A DNA stretch of 64,000 nt, taken from assembly GCA_003586115.2 (NCBI GenBank), contig QVOM02000115.1, positions 6,393,524-6,457,523 of the forward strand, given 5' to 3'. Under the pieces are notes generated by a model. That model saw only the letters and a list, made by a program, of their open reading frames with translations, was not told where the DNA came from and did not search any database. The stretch comes from Salvator merianae. Lineage: Eukaryota; Chordata; Lepidosauria; Squamata; Teiidae. Below are positions 36,938 to 48,850 of this stretch, piece after piece (position 1 is the stretch's first letter; each line of letters begins with the position of its first letter). A program made the position numbers and the translations under genes.

Positions 36938-38654
36938 GTGTTTCACAGGTATCCCATAATAATGGAATTATTGTATTGTTTTTAAGGTTTTTTTAATTCA
37001 CACCTGCATTAAATTTGGCACACTTACCAGGGAAAAGAAAAAATATGCTTTAGGGGAAAGATCTGGCATACTAATCAAACTCCCCCAGAGGAGATTCAGG
37101 CCACAAATTCTTTAAGGTAGGCTAGAGACTCACATCTCCTTTTTTGGCAAGAGGTGTCAGTGTACTATAAAACAGGTTCAAATTTCTGTCCACATAGTTT
37201 ACAAAAGGAGGACACCTCATCCTTTTGACCTGGATATTTCAGGTCTCTGGAAAACTTCTTTTTGGACTCCTTAACTTCTTGCTGTCTTATGAAACCAAAT
37301 TAAGAAAAAGATTAGCTGTTTACCCTTGTGTTTGTTTAAGCTTAAATAAATAATCCATTTATTTGACTCCTTACTTACCAGTAATTCAAAATATTTATCA
37401 ATGGTAGAAACAGCTGAACTCCCTGAAAAGTTTTCAAAAGGGACATTTTCATTTAATTGAATGAAACTTCCCACACACATAACTCAGGCTTCATCCCAGA
37501 TTCTTGTGAAGCAGATTTTGCAACAGCATGTATTATACTGAATGGGAAAATAGCTAAAAGTTAAGAGCTGCAGTAGACAGCCAGGGACTTTCCAAATATT
37601 TTAGATTTCCATCCCCATCATCTTCAGACAACAGATGATGGATGGGGTGATGGGAGTTAGGACCCCAGCAAAATGTGAAAGACCACAAAATTCCTAACCA
37701 TACCTTAGAATAGTAAGAAGCAAAATTTCCTCAACTTCCCCTGTTACAAAATCACTTAAATCTTTCAAGCTCCTATTCCCATTCATCCAAATGCTGCAGA
37801 AGCTGAAAGTCCTCATAATTACTACAGTCAGTTATAGAATACTGTTTCATAGATAAATAATCCAGAATCTATGTTGTAACTACAGAGTATTGAAAATTAG
37901 CCTGAGATGCAAGGTATTTCCTTGTCAACAACAAAATAACCTAGAAATGTTTCTCTAGAACTCTTTCATCCCAAACTGCCACGAATATGAATGAACACTC
38001 TGCTTGTGAACAGCATTATCAAGAATAAAAATATGCCTGCAATCAGCCCCCTTCTAAATCAATCACAGGTGCCTAGGATTTATAGCGTTAACAGAGCAAT
38101 AGAAACAAAACACTTGTAAATCAGATCCTTCACATTAATATGCTTCTGTTATTTTCAAAGGAAGCACAGGTTACAGCTTGGAATGGCCATACTAACAGAA
38201 AAGTATTTATTGGAGTATCAAAAACTTTGTGGATCACTTGGACTGCAAGTATACGCACATTAACAAGCATATCCAGCCTAAGAGGGTTTTCTGCCCAAGA
38301 CCATGAGCTAGCGATTGAATCTGATTACACCTCACCACACCAGCTGACAATTCGGATCTATACGCCAAAGCTTTGCTTTACTTCTACTTCCAACCTTCTC
38401 AGCTAAATTTGTTGCCTCAATACTGAGTAATGGTAGGATCAGCCCTGATGATCACCATCATCCAATTTAATTGCACACCACTTTATCCTTGTACAACACT
38501 CTTGAGTATGTAACACTATAATATACACCCAGCAGCACTATGCTAAAGGTAGATGACTGTATAGCCAAGGTCATCTAGAGGGTCCCAAGTTGGCAACTGT
38601 GAATTCAACATCTCAGTAAACAAGCCCAAATAGTGATTACCTATCCTCAGCATA

Positions 38655-38872
38655 GAGAGTGACTGTAGCTCAGTAGTAGAGGAAACTGCCTTGGAAAGCA
38701 GAGGGTTTCTGGTTCAATCCCCAATTTCTCCCTGAAAGTAGACAATGGCAAACCTCTTCTGTATCTCTGCCAAGAAAACTGCATAGAGGTGCCTATGCAA
38801 TCAACCAGGAGTTGGCCATGATTCTATGGTATCCACAACAATGACAACAACGACAACAACGACAACAATCCT
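38655..38872 (+). mobile_element. tRNA-derived SINE with BovB-like body and ACAAC tail
   Basis: The best copy of the family. The A box (TAGCTCAGTAGTAGAGG) and B box (GGTTCAATCCC) form a tRNA-like pol III promoter. A body AATGGCAAACCTCTTCTGTA followed by GCCAAGAAAACTGCATAG resembles the BovB 5' region seen at 45.0 kb (AATGGCAAATCACTCCAGTA). The 3' end (AGTTGGCCATGATTC...) with a GACAACAAC repeat tail resembles the BovB 3' end. BovB machinery is the inferred mobiliser. Confidence 0.75.
38836..38872 (+). repeat. (GACAAC)n tail of the SINE
   Basis: Repeated ACAACGACAAC units close the SINE at 38655-38872, the usual simple-repeat tail of BovB-dependent SINEs. Confidence 0.85.
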
Positions 38873-39054
38873 TGGCATAGGCAAAAGGGTAGAAGTAAAC
38901 AACCTTTTTTATATAGGCTCATACAAAAAATTGAAGTAGGAAACAAACCTGACTTCACATTTTTTTTGCTTTTTATAAAAAGGCAACCATACTGACTATT
39001 AAAAAAGACTTCCAATACCCCATGTTATCTTAATAGCTTCATTAACACAACCAT

Positions 39055-39320
39055 ATCAAAGTATAGGAACACTCTTCCTTCTGCTATTTGGGAGGCATCA
39101 ACACAACTTTTAGGTGACTATTGAAGACCTATATCTTTACCCAGGCTGTGCCTGTGTGAATATTTGTTCTCTTCCCTGAACCTCCCTGTCCAAGTTTTCA
39201 ACATGTTTTTAATTATTGCTTTCTCTGTATGTGTGGTTTTACCCTTGTTTTTAATCTTCCTTGTAAGCCTCTTTGGGATTTTTTTTTATGAGTAGCAGTA
39301 TATAAATGTTTTAAATGAAG
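39055..39320 (+). mobile_element. L2/CR1-type LINE 3' end
   Basis: The end of the ORF2-like region (GGAGGCATCAACACAACTTT) is followed by a 3' UTR with CTTGTAAGCCTCTTTGGGAT and GCAGTATATAAATGTTTTAA, the usual 'small hairpin then ATAAATG' L2-type end. Confidence 0.65.
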
Positions 39321-39721
39321 AAAATAATACACAAGCTTTTGAGCTCTCCAAAATGTTTCAACAGACTGGAGAATTAACAGAGTAAAAGAGCAGTACCTTC
39401 TCCCCGATTCCATTTCAAAGCTATGACCAGATGCTAACTTTATGGCTTTAAGTGTAGCCAAATTTGCTTTTGCCCACCACTACACTGTTTGTTGAAGAGT
39501 TCTAGAGAAGTTGGAAACTGGCACACTACACTGTGATACTTAATTGGCCCTAACAGATGATGAACAGCCCTAACACACATCTTTTATTTAAAATGTTAAA
39601 ATTCTCATTCTTTAATCCAATGTAAGACCTGTTTTCAGATGGTTATTACACTATTTTTGCTACAGTTTGACTATTAGAAAAACATATGAAGACTTCTTGT
39701 TCATCCAGTCAATCTGGTAAA

Positions 39722-39815
39722 GATGTATCAACTGTCTATTTAAAATATTTATATCCCACTTCTTGCTACAAAGGTATCAACACAATTTACAAGAAGTATT
39801 TACATATAATCCAGT
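39722..39815 (-). mobile_element. L2/CR1-type LINE 3' end, short
   Basis: On the minus strand AAGTGGGATATAAATATTTT lies next to a degenerate TTGTGTTGATACCTTTG segment, the terminal part of an L2-type LINE. Confidence 0.6.
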
Positions 39816-40029
39816 CAGCCAACTTCCTTCAGCTCCCACCAGCAGGACAAAGCCTTGGTTAACCCTGCATTGCTTACTCAAGCTCAAGAGTTATTGCAAT
39901 GGACTAAACAGAAAGCTTTCCTAGCCCTGAAATATATCAATGTTTAGTTTAACTGGCTAGGCACTGGACTGGGAACATTCTCTACAGTCAGCACTGCTAC
40001 CTTTTGGAGGATCACTGGCGCATTCAGAT

Positions 40030-40262
40030 TGCATTTATTTATCTATTTATGGCACGTATATCTCACCTTTCCTCCAAAGAGCCCAAGGTCATGCACACCA
40101 CTCTCCACCTGTCCCTTTTATCCCCCAAGTAACCCTGTGAGGTAGGCTATCTTGAGAGGTTGTGGCTGGTCCAAGAATCACCTAGTGAGCTTTCACGACT
40201 GCATGGGGATTCAACCTCAGGGAGTCCCGGCTTCTAGCTTGGTGCACTAGCCGCTACACTAT
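40030..40262 (-). mobile_element. CORE-SINE (MIR type) with LINE-like tail
   Basis: On the minus strand a tRNA-related head (GTGTAGCGGCTAG, then B box GGTTGAATCCC) is followed by a MIR-like core. Next come TACCTCACAGGGTTAC and GGGATAAA, then a tail GGTGAGATATACGTGCCATA and an AAATAAAT end shared with L2-type LINEs. This matches the MIR/L2 partnership known in amniotes. Confidence 0.8.
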
Positions 40263-40377
40263 CCTAGCACTGTAGTTCATACCATGACGTTTAGGAGTAA
40301 AGCTAGGATACAGATCCCCTAAAATCAAACTCAACTCCTAATGACTATGCTCAGACACAAGGATACAGTTATGTAGG

Positions 40378-40445
40378 GAGACACCAGAGACCGAACCTAT
40401 AACGTTCTGTATGCAAAACAGATGCTGTAACACTGAGTTATGACC
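40378..40445 (-). mobile_element. tRNA-related SINE head fragment
   Basis: On the minus strand AACTCAGTGTTACAGC (A-box-like) and GGTTCGGTC (B-box-like) are separated by TCTGTTTTGCATACAG, close to the head of the copy at 58.1-58.3 kb. Only the promoter region survives. Confidence 0.5.
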
Positions 40446-42339
40446 AGTTAGATACACTCAAGCAATGGTGAACAGGCCAAGAAGGTTCGCAGGAAGCAGA
40501 GGTGGCCGCATTCTCAGGCACCACAATGGCAATCCCTGCTGACACTACCTCATTCCACCATTAGACTTTGGTCTCTCCCCATGGAGAAACAGTGTTTCAT
40601 TGGGAAATCCACGCCTAGTAACAGATTCTCCGACTATATGCTACTAATATGGATCAAAACCAATAACCGTAGTGCAGTAGCTTTTATGGCACAAAGCATA
40701 TCATAAGCAACAAACAGTCCCTTCAGGTCACATGCAGCTATCAGATGAGGGCAACTCTAGAAAGAAAGTATCACTGAAGACATGTTTCTAGATAAATTGT
40801 GCACCCAAGATGCAACAGAGGCTTGATCTTATTGCACTCACCTTCACACCACTGAACAGAACGAGGATCACAGCAAATGAAAGAAAAGCCAGCAACAACA
40901 GTTATGCCCGTGTACATGCCCGAAAGTGAACCATCTCTTAAGATGCAATGGGATAGAGCATTTTTCAGTTGCACCTTTTAGAAAACAAATCTCTTCTTTA
41001 GATGCACAAAAAAAGCAGGCGTTCAAACAGTAAAACAAATAACCCTACCTCATGTTCCCACATGTTGCTCTTCCTTTGCCTAGAAGTCTGCCAACACCTT
41101 CCTGACAGTGCTCACCACTGATTGGTCAGCTACCTCCCAGCTTGGTTTCTGGCCAGCAACACTTGTTCCCATGCTGTGACTGGCTAGGTTTTCCACCTCT
41201 GTGCTTATGAAGCTTCCCACTCAATTCAACAGAAAAAAAGAGTCGCTCTGGGTGAAATTATTTTCCATATGAGGAAATGACACACATTCCCAAACTTCAG
41301 GATGGGATAAGCTGCTTTTAGGGATTTTATGTCTGGCATTACAGTATCAAATTCACCCTCAGGGCATCTCATTAAACGTGTCTGATCACACCCTAAGAAT
41401 GACAAAAATAGCAGCTGTGTGGTTTTTGTTTATATGTTAAGAATACTACTGGAAGCAGCATCACAATGGTGGCGGCTGCTGTTCCATTTGGCCACTGCTG
41501 TTCTATTTTTGGCCTCTCCACCATATTTCAGGAAAGCTGGTAAGAGTTTGGCAGCAGCATGGGAAATCAAACAGGATAGCAACTGTATAAAGTAATCACT
41601 TTTCAATGTAATATGCTAAGCAAAGACCATCAACCACAGGAAGGGTAGTCCAAGCGGCATCACTGCAACTGATACCCTGGATCCTGGTATGCTGAGAAAT
41701 GACTGGGCCCTGAATGAACTTTTTAAAGTGTTATGTCTTTTATGTGGACAGAAATTATTTGAGGCTTCTTTGACAATTTTTGGTATTTAGCTTAGAAATA
41801 AATTAGAAAAATAGCAAAATAGCTCACTTAGCATTGTAGTTTGTAGCACATCAAAATATAGAAGTACTGTGCAACATCTAAATCAGAACAAGACACTTTG
41901 AGTGGTAAACAAACTAGGGCTGTAAATCAAAACTATCAATTCTAGCAAGTCATGCAAAGTATTTGGCAGTGTTATTCAAACTGTCACAGCAGTCTCTTGC
42001 TTTCATTACATCCAATAGCCGATATCAGTTACGCAACATGTCCTAAACATCTGGATTGCATACGACTATGCATTGCAATTTGACAATACAGACTGTGATG
42101 AACTCTCACCCTTCTAAAAGTGCATTGCATAAAGATCACACAGTTATGTCCTTAAAGGAATATATCTGATGGATTTAGAAGCAACAGTTTTGCCAGGAAA
42201 ATGACAAGGAGCATCATAATCCCATCTCCTATCTTATACTGAAGTGTCAGTTTTGACAGTAGTCTACCATCTCCCATTTCTATAAAAAAGCCACTCAGTT
42301 CCTCACAATATGTTCTCTCTCAAAATATGTATGCACTCA

Positions 42340-42558
<219 letters not shown>

Positions 42559-43139
42559 TTAGATGAGGATTTCTTACATTAAAAAGCTTTAAGCTGCCTT
42601 GCTAGCAGTGGGAAGAAGATAAAGTTAATCCTTCATGAAGAAGGTAGAATCTGAAAACCAAACTCAAACTTCCCGGGTGTGGGGGCTAAAAAGAACTCTG
42701 GAGCAGCAGTAGCAGGTGTTTATGCTTGAGAAAGAAGGGAAAGAAAGGAGGCCAAAAACTAAATAGCAGGGAAGGAAAGAAACAGGCCTGAGAGATAAAA
42801 GCAGGCATTAAACCAATCAGCCCTTTTTCTTTGGAGGCAAGCAAAACGGTAACAAAGGTCATACACAAGTTTGCCAAGGAGGAAGGAGAAAGGAAGAAAG
42901 GGGCGGGATTAAATCAGGCTGGTCTACTACGCTATGGAAGATAAATGCCTAAATCCAGCTATGGATACCAGAAAGGAAGGGAGGGGGAGAAGAAAGCAGC
43001 TTCCCTCTCCAACTCAAACCCCAGAACAAGCACCAGGATATGTGGGACTCTGGAAGAGAGAAGCATTAGGTACCCAAGAAGACCCCGGAGCTCTTTTGCA
43101 GGGAGGGCAGATCTTTTGTCACCACTACTCCTAAGCTCT

Positions 43140-43980
43140 TCCCAGTGAGCCCAGGCTGTCCCCTGAGGAGGAGGCGGCGGCAAAAGCCGGAAGGCAAAGG
43201 AGGAAGCGTCTGCTCTCTAGGGAACAGCGCAGGCCAAGCCTTGGGGATACAATACGCAAGCGGTGGAGGCGTCTTTGTAACAGCCTTCGCCGCTGCACCT
43301 TAGGTGTCCAGAGCGCTAGGGCAAGGGTGACCTCCTTTTCTCTCTCTCTCTCTCTCTCTCGGGCCGCGTCCCTTAGTGCGCGCCCCGCCACTGCTGCTCC
43401 GACTCCCGCCCTTCTTTTTCTCTTCTCCCCCCTCCTGCCTGACAGCCGCCCAGGCGAGCGCGAGCCTGCGCGCGCACGCTCTTGTTGCTGCAGTTACTGC
43501 TGTTCGCTGCTGCTTCCCTGGTCTTGCAGGGGCGCGCGGCGGCTGAGCGGTCGAGGACCCCGGGAAGATAGAAGCAGCTGCTCCAGTCCGAAGGGTCTAA
43601 GTTACGTGTGTGATGGTGGGCCGTGGGGTGTGTGTTTTGCTTCCTTGCCCGCTCCCGCTCCCACTCCAACCCCCGAGCCCTGCTGGGCTCTTAAAGGGGC
43701 CGCGCGGCCTCTCCTGGATGCCTAATCAGCCCTCCACCACGGCAGCAGGCGCGCTCAAACCCAAACGCAACAAGTCTCGCCTTAGCAATAGCAGCGGAAA
43801 GCTGCCTGGGGGCGATCTCTTTCCGTCCTCCCCACCCGTACGACTGCCACCAGACGCTTTCTCTTCCCAGTTCTTTCTGAATCGCTAGGACCCTGCGTAC
43901 GAGCAGTAAACTGAAGCGTACATGCTTGACGCGGGACGAGGACGAGTAGCGTGCTAGCCGCGCCTTGCCTGGATCCTGTC
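43140..43980 (-). promoter_or_regulatory. PARD3B: CpG-rich promoter / 5' UTR region of PARD3B
   Basis: This block is far richer in G+C and CpG than the AT-rich surroundings, with CpG-dense runs near 43370-43560, 43690-43760 and 43920-43960. It contains a GC-box-like CCCCGCC (43382-43388) and a pure TC dinucleotide run at 43339-43360. It lies 0.6-1.4 kb upstream of the PARD3B start codon. A vertebrate CpG-island promoter is the natural reading. The exact start site, and whether the 5' UTR is continuous with the coding exon or spliced, cannot be seen. A GC box (GGGGCGGG) near 42900 lies between the block and the ATG. Confidence 0.7.
43339..43360. repeat. (TC)n microsatellite in the CpG block
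   Basis: An uninterrupted TC dinucleotide run of 22 bp; on the PARD3B sense strand it is a GA repeat, a common element near vertebrate promoters. Confidence 0.9.
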
Positions 43981-43999
43981 CATCCTTTTTGGTCGTAAA

Positions 44000-45008
44000 A
44001 TTTATCAAGTCCGACAGCCTTTGGGACAGGGTAAAACATACAAAAATGCTCGTCATCCGCTTGGAAACAAATGGCTACTGGCCTAGAGTGAAAGCTTGCA
44101 AAAAAAGGGGAGAAATTAAAAGGAATCCATGAAGTAAAACTGGATTCTTCTCATTTCGTAAAGCTGTTATTAAATTGCTCTATGACTTGAGCATCCAGAA
44201 TACAGATCTGTACGAAGCAGGATGATGTTTACATGAGATCTTTCAGAAATCACAGGCAAAGGTTGCCATTCACATGCATTGATCAGGAAATCTGGAAACT
44301 GGAGTTCTTACTCAGGTACCCCATATTTACATTATATACCGGGTTATTCTCTGCTGTATAGGAGTTCCCTAGCTCCATATATGAATTGGAGAATCTGATT
44401 TAATCTGGGCTCCACTGTTACCATTCCAGAGTTCTCACAGGCGCTGCATTTACATATAGTATACTCTGCTCTTAAAAAAAATAATAAGTGTGCACTGTAT
44501 CGCAGAGGCTCAAATACATAATGCAAGGCTAAGACTGCCAGATTGGCTCCCCTGAGGAGAGAAAAGGGAGGGGGACCACAAGAAAGACTTGGCTTGGGAG
44601 CTGGAGAAATTATTGATTGCCCAGGACTGGAAGCCACCCTAGGCAGCTTCAACATGATGCTGAGGGGACAGATGGAGAGAGATTGCAGAATTTAAAATAC
44701 AGCCGTGCTGTTGCTGGGGATGAAGTGGAAACTGAAAGAAAAGCAGTTTGCTAGGGACAACTGGCACTGCTCTTAAAAGCTGCTGCACAAATTCTTTTCT
44801 CGCTTACTTGAGAATAAAAATAAACATGGAGAGAATATCTTGACTCTTGGAATCAGAGACAAAGAATAGTTAGCAACCACGCAGCATCCCAAAATACTAG
44901 TGATTTGACCAAAGAGCACGGTCAAACTCTCCAGTGCTGATTTACTGTTTTCGCTTGCCACCAGGTCCTTTGAGCCCAGTAACACCTCTCTAAGAGAGAT
45001 TGTCCAAA
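44000..45008. other. Upstream flank of PARD3B, nothing recognised
   Basis: AT-rich again after the CpG block. No gene or repeat family recognised before the BovB copy. Confidence 0.55.
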
Positions 45009-45128
45009 AGTGATCCACTGGTGAAGGGAATGGCAAATCACTCCAGTACCCTTCCCAAGAAACCCCATGGACAGTATCAAAAGGCTTAAAGATATGACAC
45101 GAGAAAGCTGAGCCCCTCAATTCAGAAA

Positions 45129-48000
45129 GTGTCAATTACATTATTGGGGAAGAGCAGAGGTGTATTAAAAGTAGCTCCAGAAAAGAGTGAAGCAACCGGA
45201 CCAAAGCCAAAAGGATGCTCAACTATGGATGTCTTTGCTGAGGAAAGAAAAATCCAATGCTGGAAAGAACAATATTGCTGGGAAGTAAGATCAGTGAACC
45301 AAAGTAAATTGGATGTGGTCAAACATGAGATGTCAAGACTAAACATAGATATCTTGGAAGTCAATGAACTAAAATGAACAGGAATGGGTGAACTTAATAA
45401 AGATGACCATTATATCTACTATGGTGAGCAAGAATTCCTTAGAAGGAATGGAGTAGCCCCCATAGTCAATAAAAGAAGGAGAAAAGCAATACTGGGGTAG
45501 AATATCAAAAATGAAAGAATGGTTTCTGTCCAAATTCAAGACAAATTATTCAGTATCACAGTAATCCAAGTCTGTGCTTCAACCACTGGTGCCAAAGAAG
45601 CTAAATTTGGCCAGTTCTATGAAGGCCAGCAATACCTTTTAGAACTAACACCAAAAAAGGTACTTTTGTCATAGGGGATTAAAATTCTAAAGTAGGAAAT
45701 CAAAAGATAATTGGAATAACAGGAATGTTTGGCATTGGAACACATTTTCCAGAAGTACAGTCCAAGAAGCTGTCTATGAGTGGTTTAAGGGAGCCCCACT
45801 TTCTCCTAGTACACTTCTTACATACAGGGACTAGGAAACCCAAAGTGGCATCCTGATCAGGTCTACTGGCATACTAAAGGGTGCTATACAAGATCACAGA
45901 GGTGTGCAGATGGGATGTCTCCATGGTCCGGTATACCATGGGCAACCCATTTGGGTGGCGCAACAAAATGCAAGCAAAATGCTAGCATTCAGACCCCCTA
46001 CATTGGCTTTGAAACTGGCATGAGCTTCAGAGACAACATGAGTATTGGCAAAGAACAGATCATCCAAATTTGGGTCACCTTATTCTGTGCCAGGAAGAAT
46101 TCATCCCAACTTGGGAAGGATCATTTTTCCTTGTGTCCCATTCTGATCCTGGATAGTGGGGGAGAGTGTAGAAGGGGCCTAACAGAGTTATGTCAACATA
46201 GGTTGTTGCTCATGGCAAAAACTCTTTTCCAACAGCCCCCAAAACAACTTTATACATGGCCATCACCAGATGGTTAATACCAAAATCAGATCGATTATAT
46301 ACTTTGCAGTCAAAAATGGAGAATGGACCTGGTTCACAGCATGAACTTTTTATTGCTAAATTCAGGCTTAAACTGAAGTAGGGCAATCTACTAGGCCATA
46401 CAGGTATGATCTAAATAATGTCCCTTATGAGTACACAGTGGAGATGATGAATAGATTTAAGGGGTTAGATCTGTCAGACAGAATGCCTAGAGAACTAGGG
46501 CCTGAGGTTCATAACATTGTACAGGAAGCAGCAGCAAAAAAAATCCTGAAGAAAAAAAAGCAAGAAAGCAAAATGGCTGTCTGATGAGGCTTTACAAATA
46601 GTTGAGGAAAGAAGAAATGCAAAAGACAAAGGAGGAATAAAAATATGTGCTGAAATGAATGTAGATGTTCAGAAAATAGCCAGGAGAGATAATAAGACTT
46701 TCTTAAATGAGTAATGCAAAAAATGAAAAAAAAAAACCACAATAGAATGGGAAAGACAAGAAAATTGGGCATTTCAAGGAAATGTTTCATGCAAAAACGG
46801 GCATGATATAAGCCAAAATTATAGGGACCTAACAGAAGCAAAAGAGATAAAGAAGAGGTGGCAAGAATACACAGAAGAACTATACAAAAAAGATTTTAAC
46901 ATCATAACATCACCATGGTATGGTCACTGACCTAGAAACAGACATCCTGGAGAATGGAGTCAAGTAGGCCTTAGGAAGCATTGCTAACAAGGCTAACGGA
47001 GGTGATGGAATTGTAACTGTACTATTTAAACTCCTCAGAAAAGATGCCGTTAAAGTGCTTCACTTAAAAAGCCAGCAGATTTGGAAGACTCAGTTGTGGT
47101 CACACACAGGATTGGAAAAGCTCAGTTTATGTTCCAATCTGAAAGAAGGGCAATGCCAAGGAATGTTCAAACTACCAAACAATTGCAGTCATTTCACATA
47201 CTAGCAAAGTTATGATCCAGATCCTGAAGGCTATGCTTCAGGAATATATGAACTGAAAACTACCAGAAGTGCAAGCTGGTTTTCAAAGGGGCAGAGGGAA
47301 TTAGCGATCAAACTGTCATTAATCACTGAATTATGGATAAAGTAAAGTAGTTCCTGAAAAACAACTGTTTCTGTTTCATTGACTATGCTAAAGCCTTTGA
47401 CTGTGTGGATCACAAGAAACTGTGACAAATTCTTAAAGAGATGAGAGTACCAGACCACTTTATCTGCCTCCTGAATAATCTGTATTAGGGTCAAGAAACA
47501 ACAATTATGGTAAAACATGGAGTGACTGATCAGTTCAGGATTGGGAAAGGAGTACAAAAAGGCTGCATATTGTCACCCTATTTAAGATATATGCAGAGTA
47601 GGTCAAGTGAAATGCCAGACTGGATGAATCAAAAGCCAGAATTAAGATTGTGTAACCTGGGATACACAGACAATACACTCCGATGAGGGTGAAAGAGAAG
47701 AGTGCAAAAGCTGACTTCAAGCTCTACATTAAAACAACCTAAGATTATGGCATCCAGTCCCAGCCCTTCCTGTCAAATAGAGGGAAAAGAAATGGAAGTA
47801 GTGACAGTTTTTATTTTCCTTTGTTCAAAGATCACTTCAGATAGTGACTGCAATGATGAAATTAGAAGATGCTTGCTCTTTGGGAGGAAAGCTATGGCAA
47901 ACCTGAGCAGTATATTGAAAAACAGAAATGTTCCTCTGCCGACAAAGGTCACATAGTCAAAGCTATGATCTTCCCATTGTGTGGCTGTGAGAGTTGGACT
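45129..48000 (+). pseudogene. BovB endonuclease-reverse transcriptase, broken
   Basis: The endonuclease amino end reads EQYCWEVRSVNQSKLDVVKHEMSR... with a stop after EVNELK (45377). LFQQPPKQLYTWPSPDG (46227-46276) is the conserved endonuclease segment after the foreign insert. The reverse transcriptase keeps FIDYAKAFDCVDHKK (about 47378-47422) and GVQKGCILSP (about 47551-47580). The catalytic YADD box is replaced by YTDN (about 47662-47673). In-frame stops and frameshifts are frequent. It is a dead copy. Confidence 0.9.
45745..46173. other. Unidentified insert inside the BovB copy
   Basis: BovB homology stops just after GGCATTGGAA (45740) and resumes near GGGCCTAACAGAGTTATGTC (46175). The intervening 430 bp match neither of the other BovB copies here nor any family I recognise. 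No target duplication or poly-A was found at its borders. A frame through 45915-46277 runs from the insert into BovB by chance. Confidence 0.6.
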
Positions 48001-48552
48001 GTAAGGTAGGCTGAGTGTTGACGAATTTATTCTTTTATATTGCAGTACTAGAGAAAATATCAGAGCATCCTTTGGTCTGCAAGAGATGCTAAAGGAAACA
48101 CTAAAGGAAATCTACCGTTATGGGTCACTGGAAGGACCAATAGTGAAGAAGAAACTCAAATATTTTGGCCACATAATGAGAAGACTAGATTCATTAAAAA
48201 GACCCTGATTCTGAGAGAGTTTGAAGGCAGAGAATGAGATGATTAGATAGTATTATGGAGGCAACAAACATGAGCTTGGACAGCTTCCAGGAGACAGCGG
48301 AGGACAGACAGGCCTGGCATGCTGTGGTTCATGGGGTCATGAAGAGCCAGATATGACTGAATGACTAAACAAGAAGAAGAAATTAGGACAGTTAGGAACT
48401 ACCTCATAAGTATTGCGAGTAGCAGATAGTTAATGAGCAGATAGAAAACAAAACAGCAAAAACCTAACCCACCTTGACAGGGCTTCAGGATTCTAAGTGA
48501 AGTCGGTAGTTATGATAAGCACTATTGCTAGAACGGAGCAAAGAACCTGCCT

Positions 48553-48850
48553 TCCTCTTTTCTTCCTCTATTTATTTCTTTATTGTTTATTTTATTTACT
48601 AAATTTCTATAGCTGCTCAATAATCAAAGTTTCCTCGGGTGGTTCACAACAGGAAATATATAAGAACACATGGAGATACATAAAACAAGCAATATATTAA
48701 AAACAATATAATCAAAACCATGTAGTTAGAAATAGAATGAAACCAGTGCAGCCAAGTAGATTTCTAAAATGCCTGTGTGAATAAAAGTTTGGGTGCCACC
48801 ACTGAGAAAGCCCTTCCCCTTGTGGCACACAGATCAGGCCTCTTTTGTTG
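48553..48850 (-). mobile_element. L2-type LINE, ORF2 end and 3' UTR
   Basis: On the minus strand AGG GCT TTC TCA GTG GTG GCA CCC AAA CTT reads RAFSVVAPKL (around 48795-48825). It is followed by a 3' UTR with GTTGTGAACCACCCGAGGAA and TATAGAAATTTAGTAAATAA. Confidence 0.8.

Larger units (their letters stand above)
45009..48372 (+). mobile_element. RTE-BovB LINE, long decayed copy
   Basis: It runs from the 5' leader (CACTCCAGTACCCTTCCCAA) to the BovB 3' end (GTTCATGGGGTCATGAAGAG, then TGACTGAATGACTAAACAAG). RTE elements encode one protein with an APE-type endonuclease and a reverse transcriptase. Copies in squamates are thought to stem from horizontal transfer. A piece of about 430 bp at roughly 45745-46173 is not BovB and replaces about 30-60 bp of it. 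The reading frame is broken many times. Confidence 0.93.

Noticed and set aside
37605..37650. A short hairpin with CATCATCT/AGATGATG arms.
   Set aside because: One isolated 8-bp stem is common by chance in 64 kb. No flanking element structure was seen.
38655..38730. A tRNA gene, from the A and B boxes.
   Set aside because: The cloverleaf is incomplete, and the same head occurs in several copies joined to a SINE body, so it is a SINE promoter.
43131..44056. Several open frames of 85-132 codons on both strands around the CpG block.
   Set aside because: All are open in parallel on both strands, as expected from CpG-rich DNA. None has a recognisable domain or splice pattern.
45915..46277. A 120-codon frame that looks like a new protein.
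   Set aside because: Its last 17 residues are BovB endonuclease in frame by chance. The rest is the unidentified insert.
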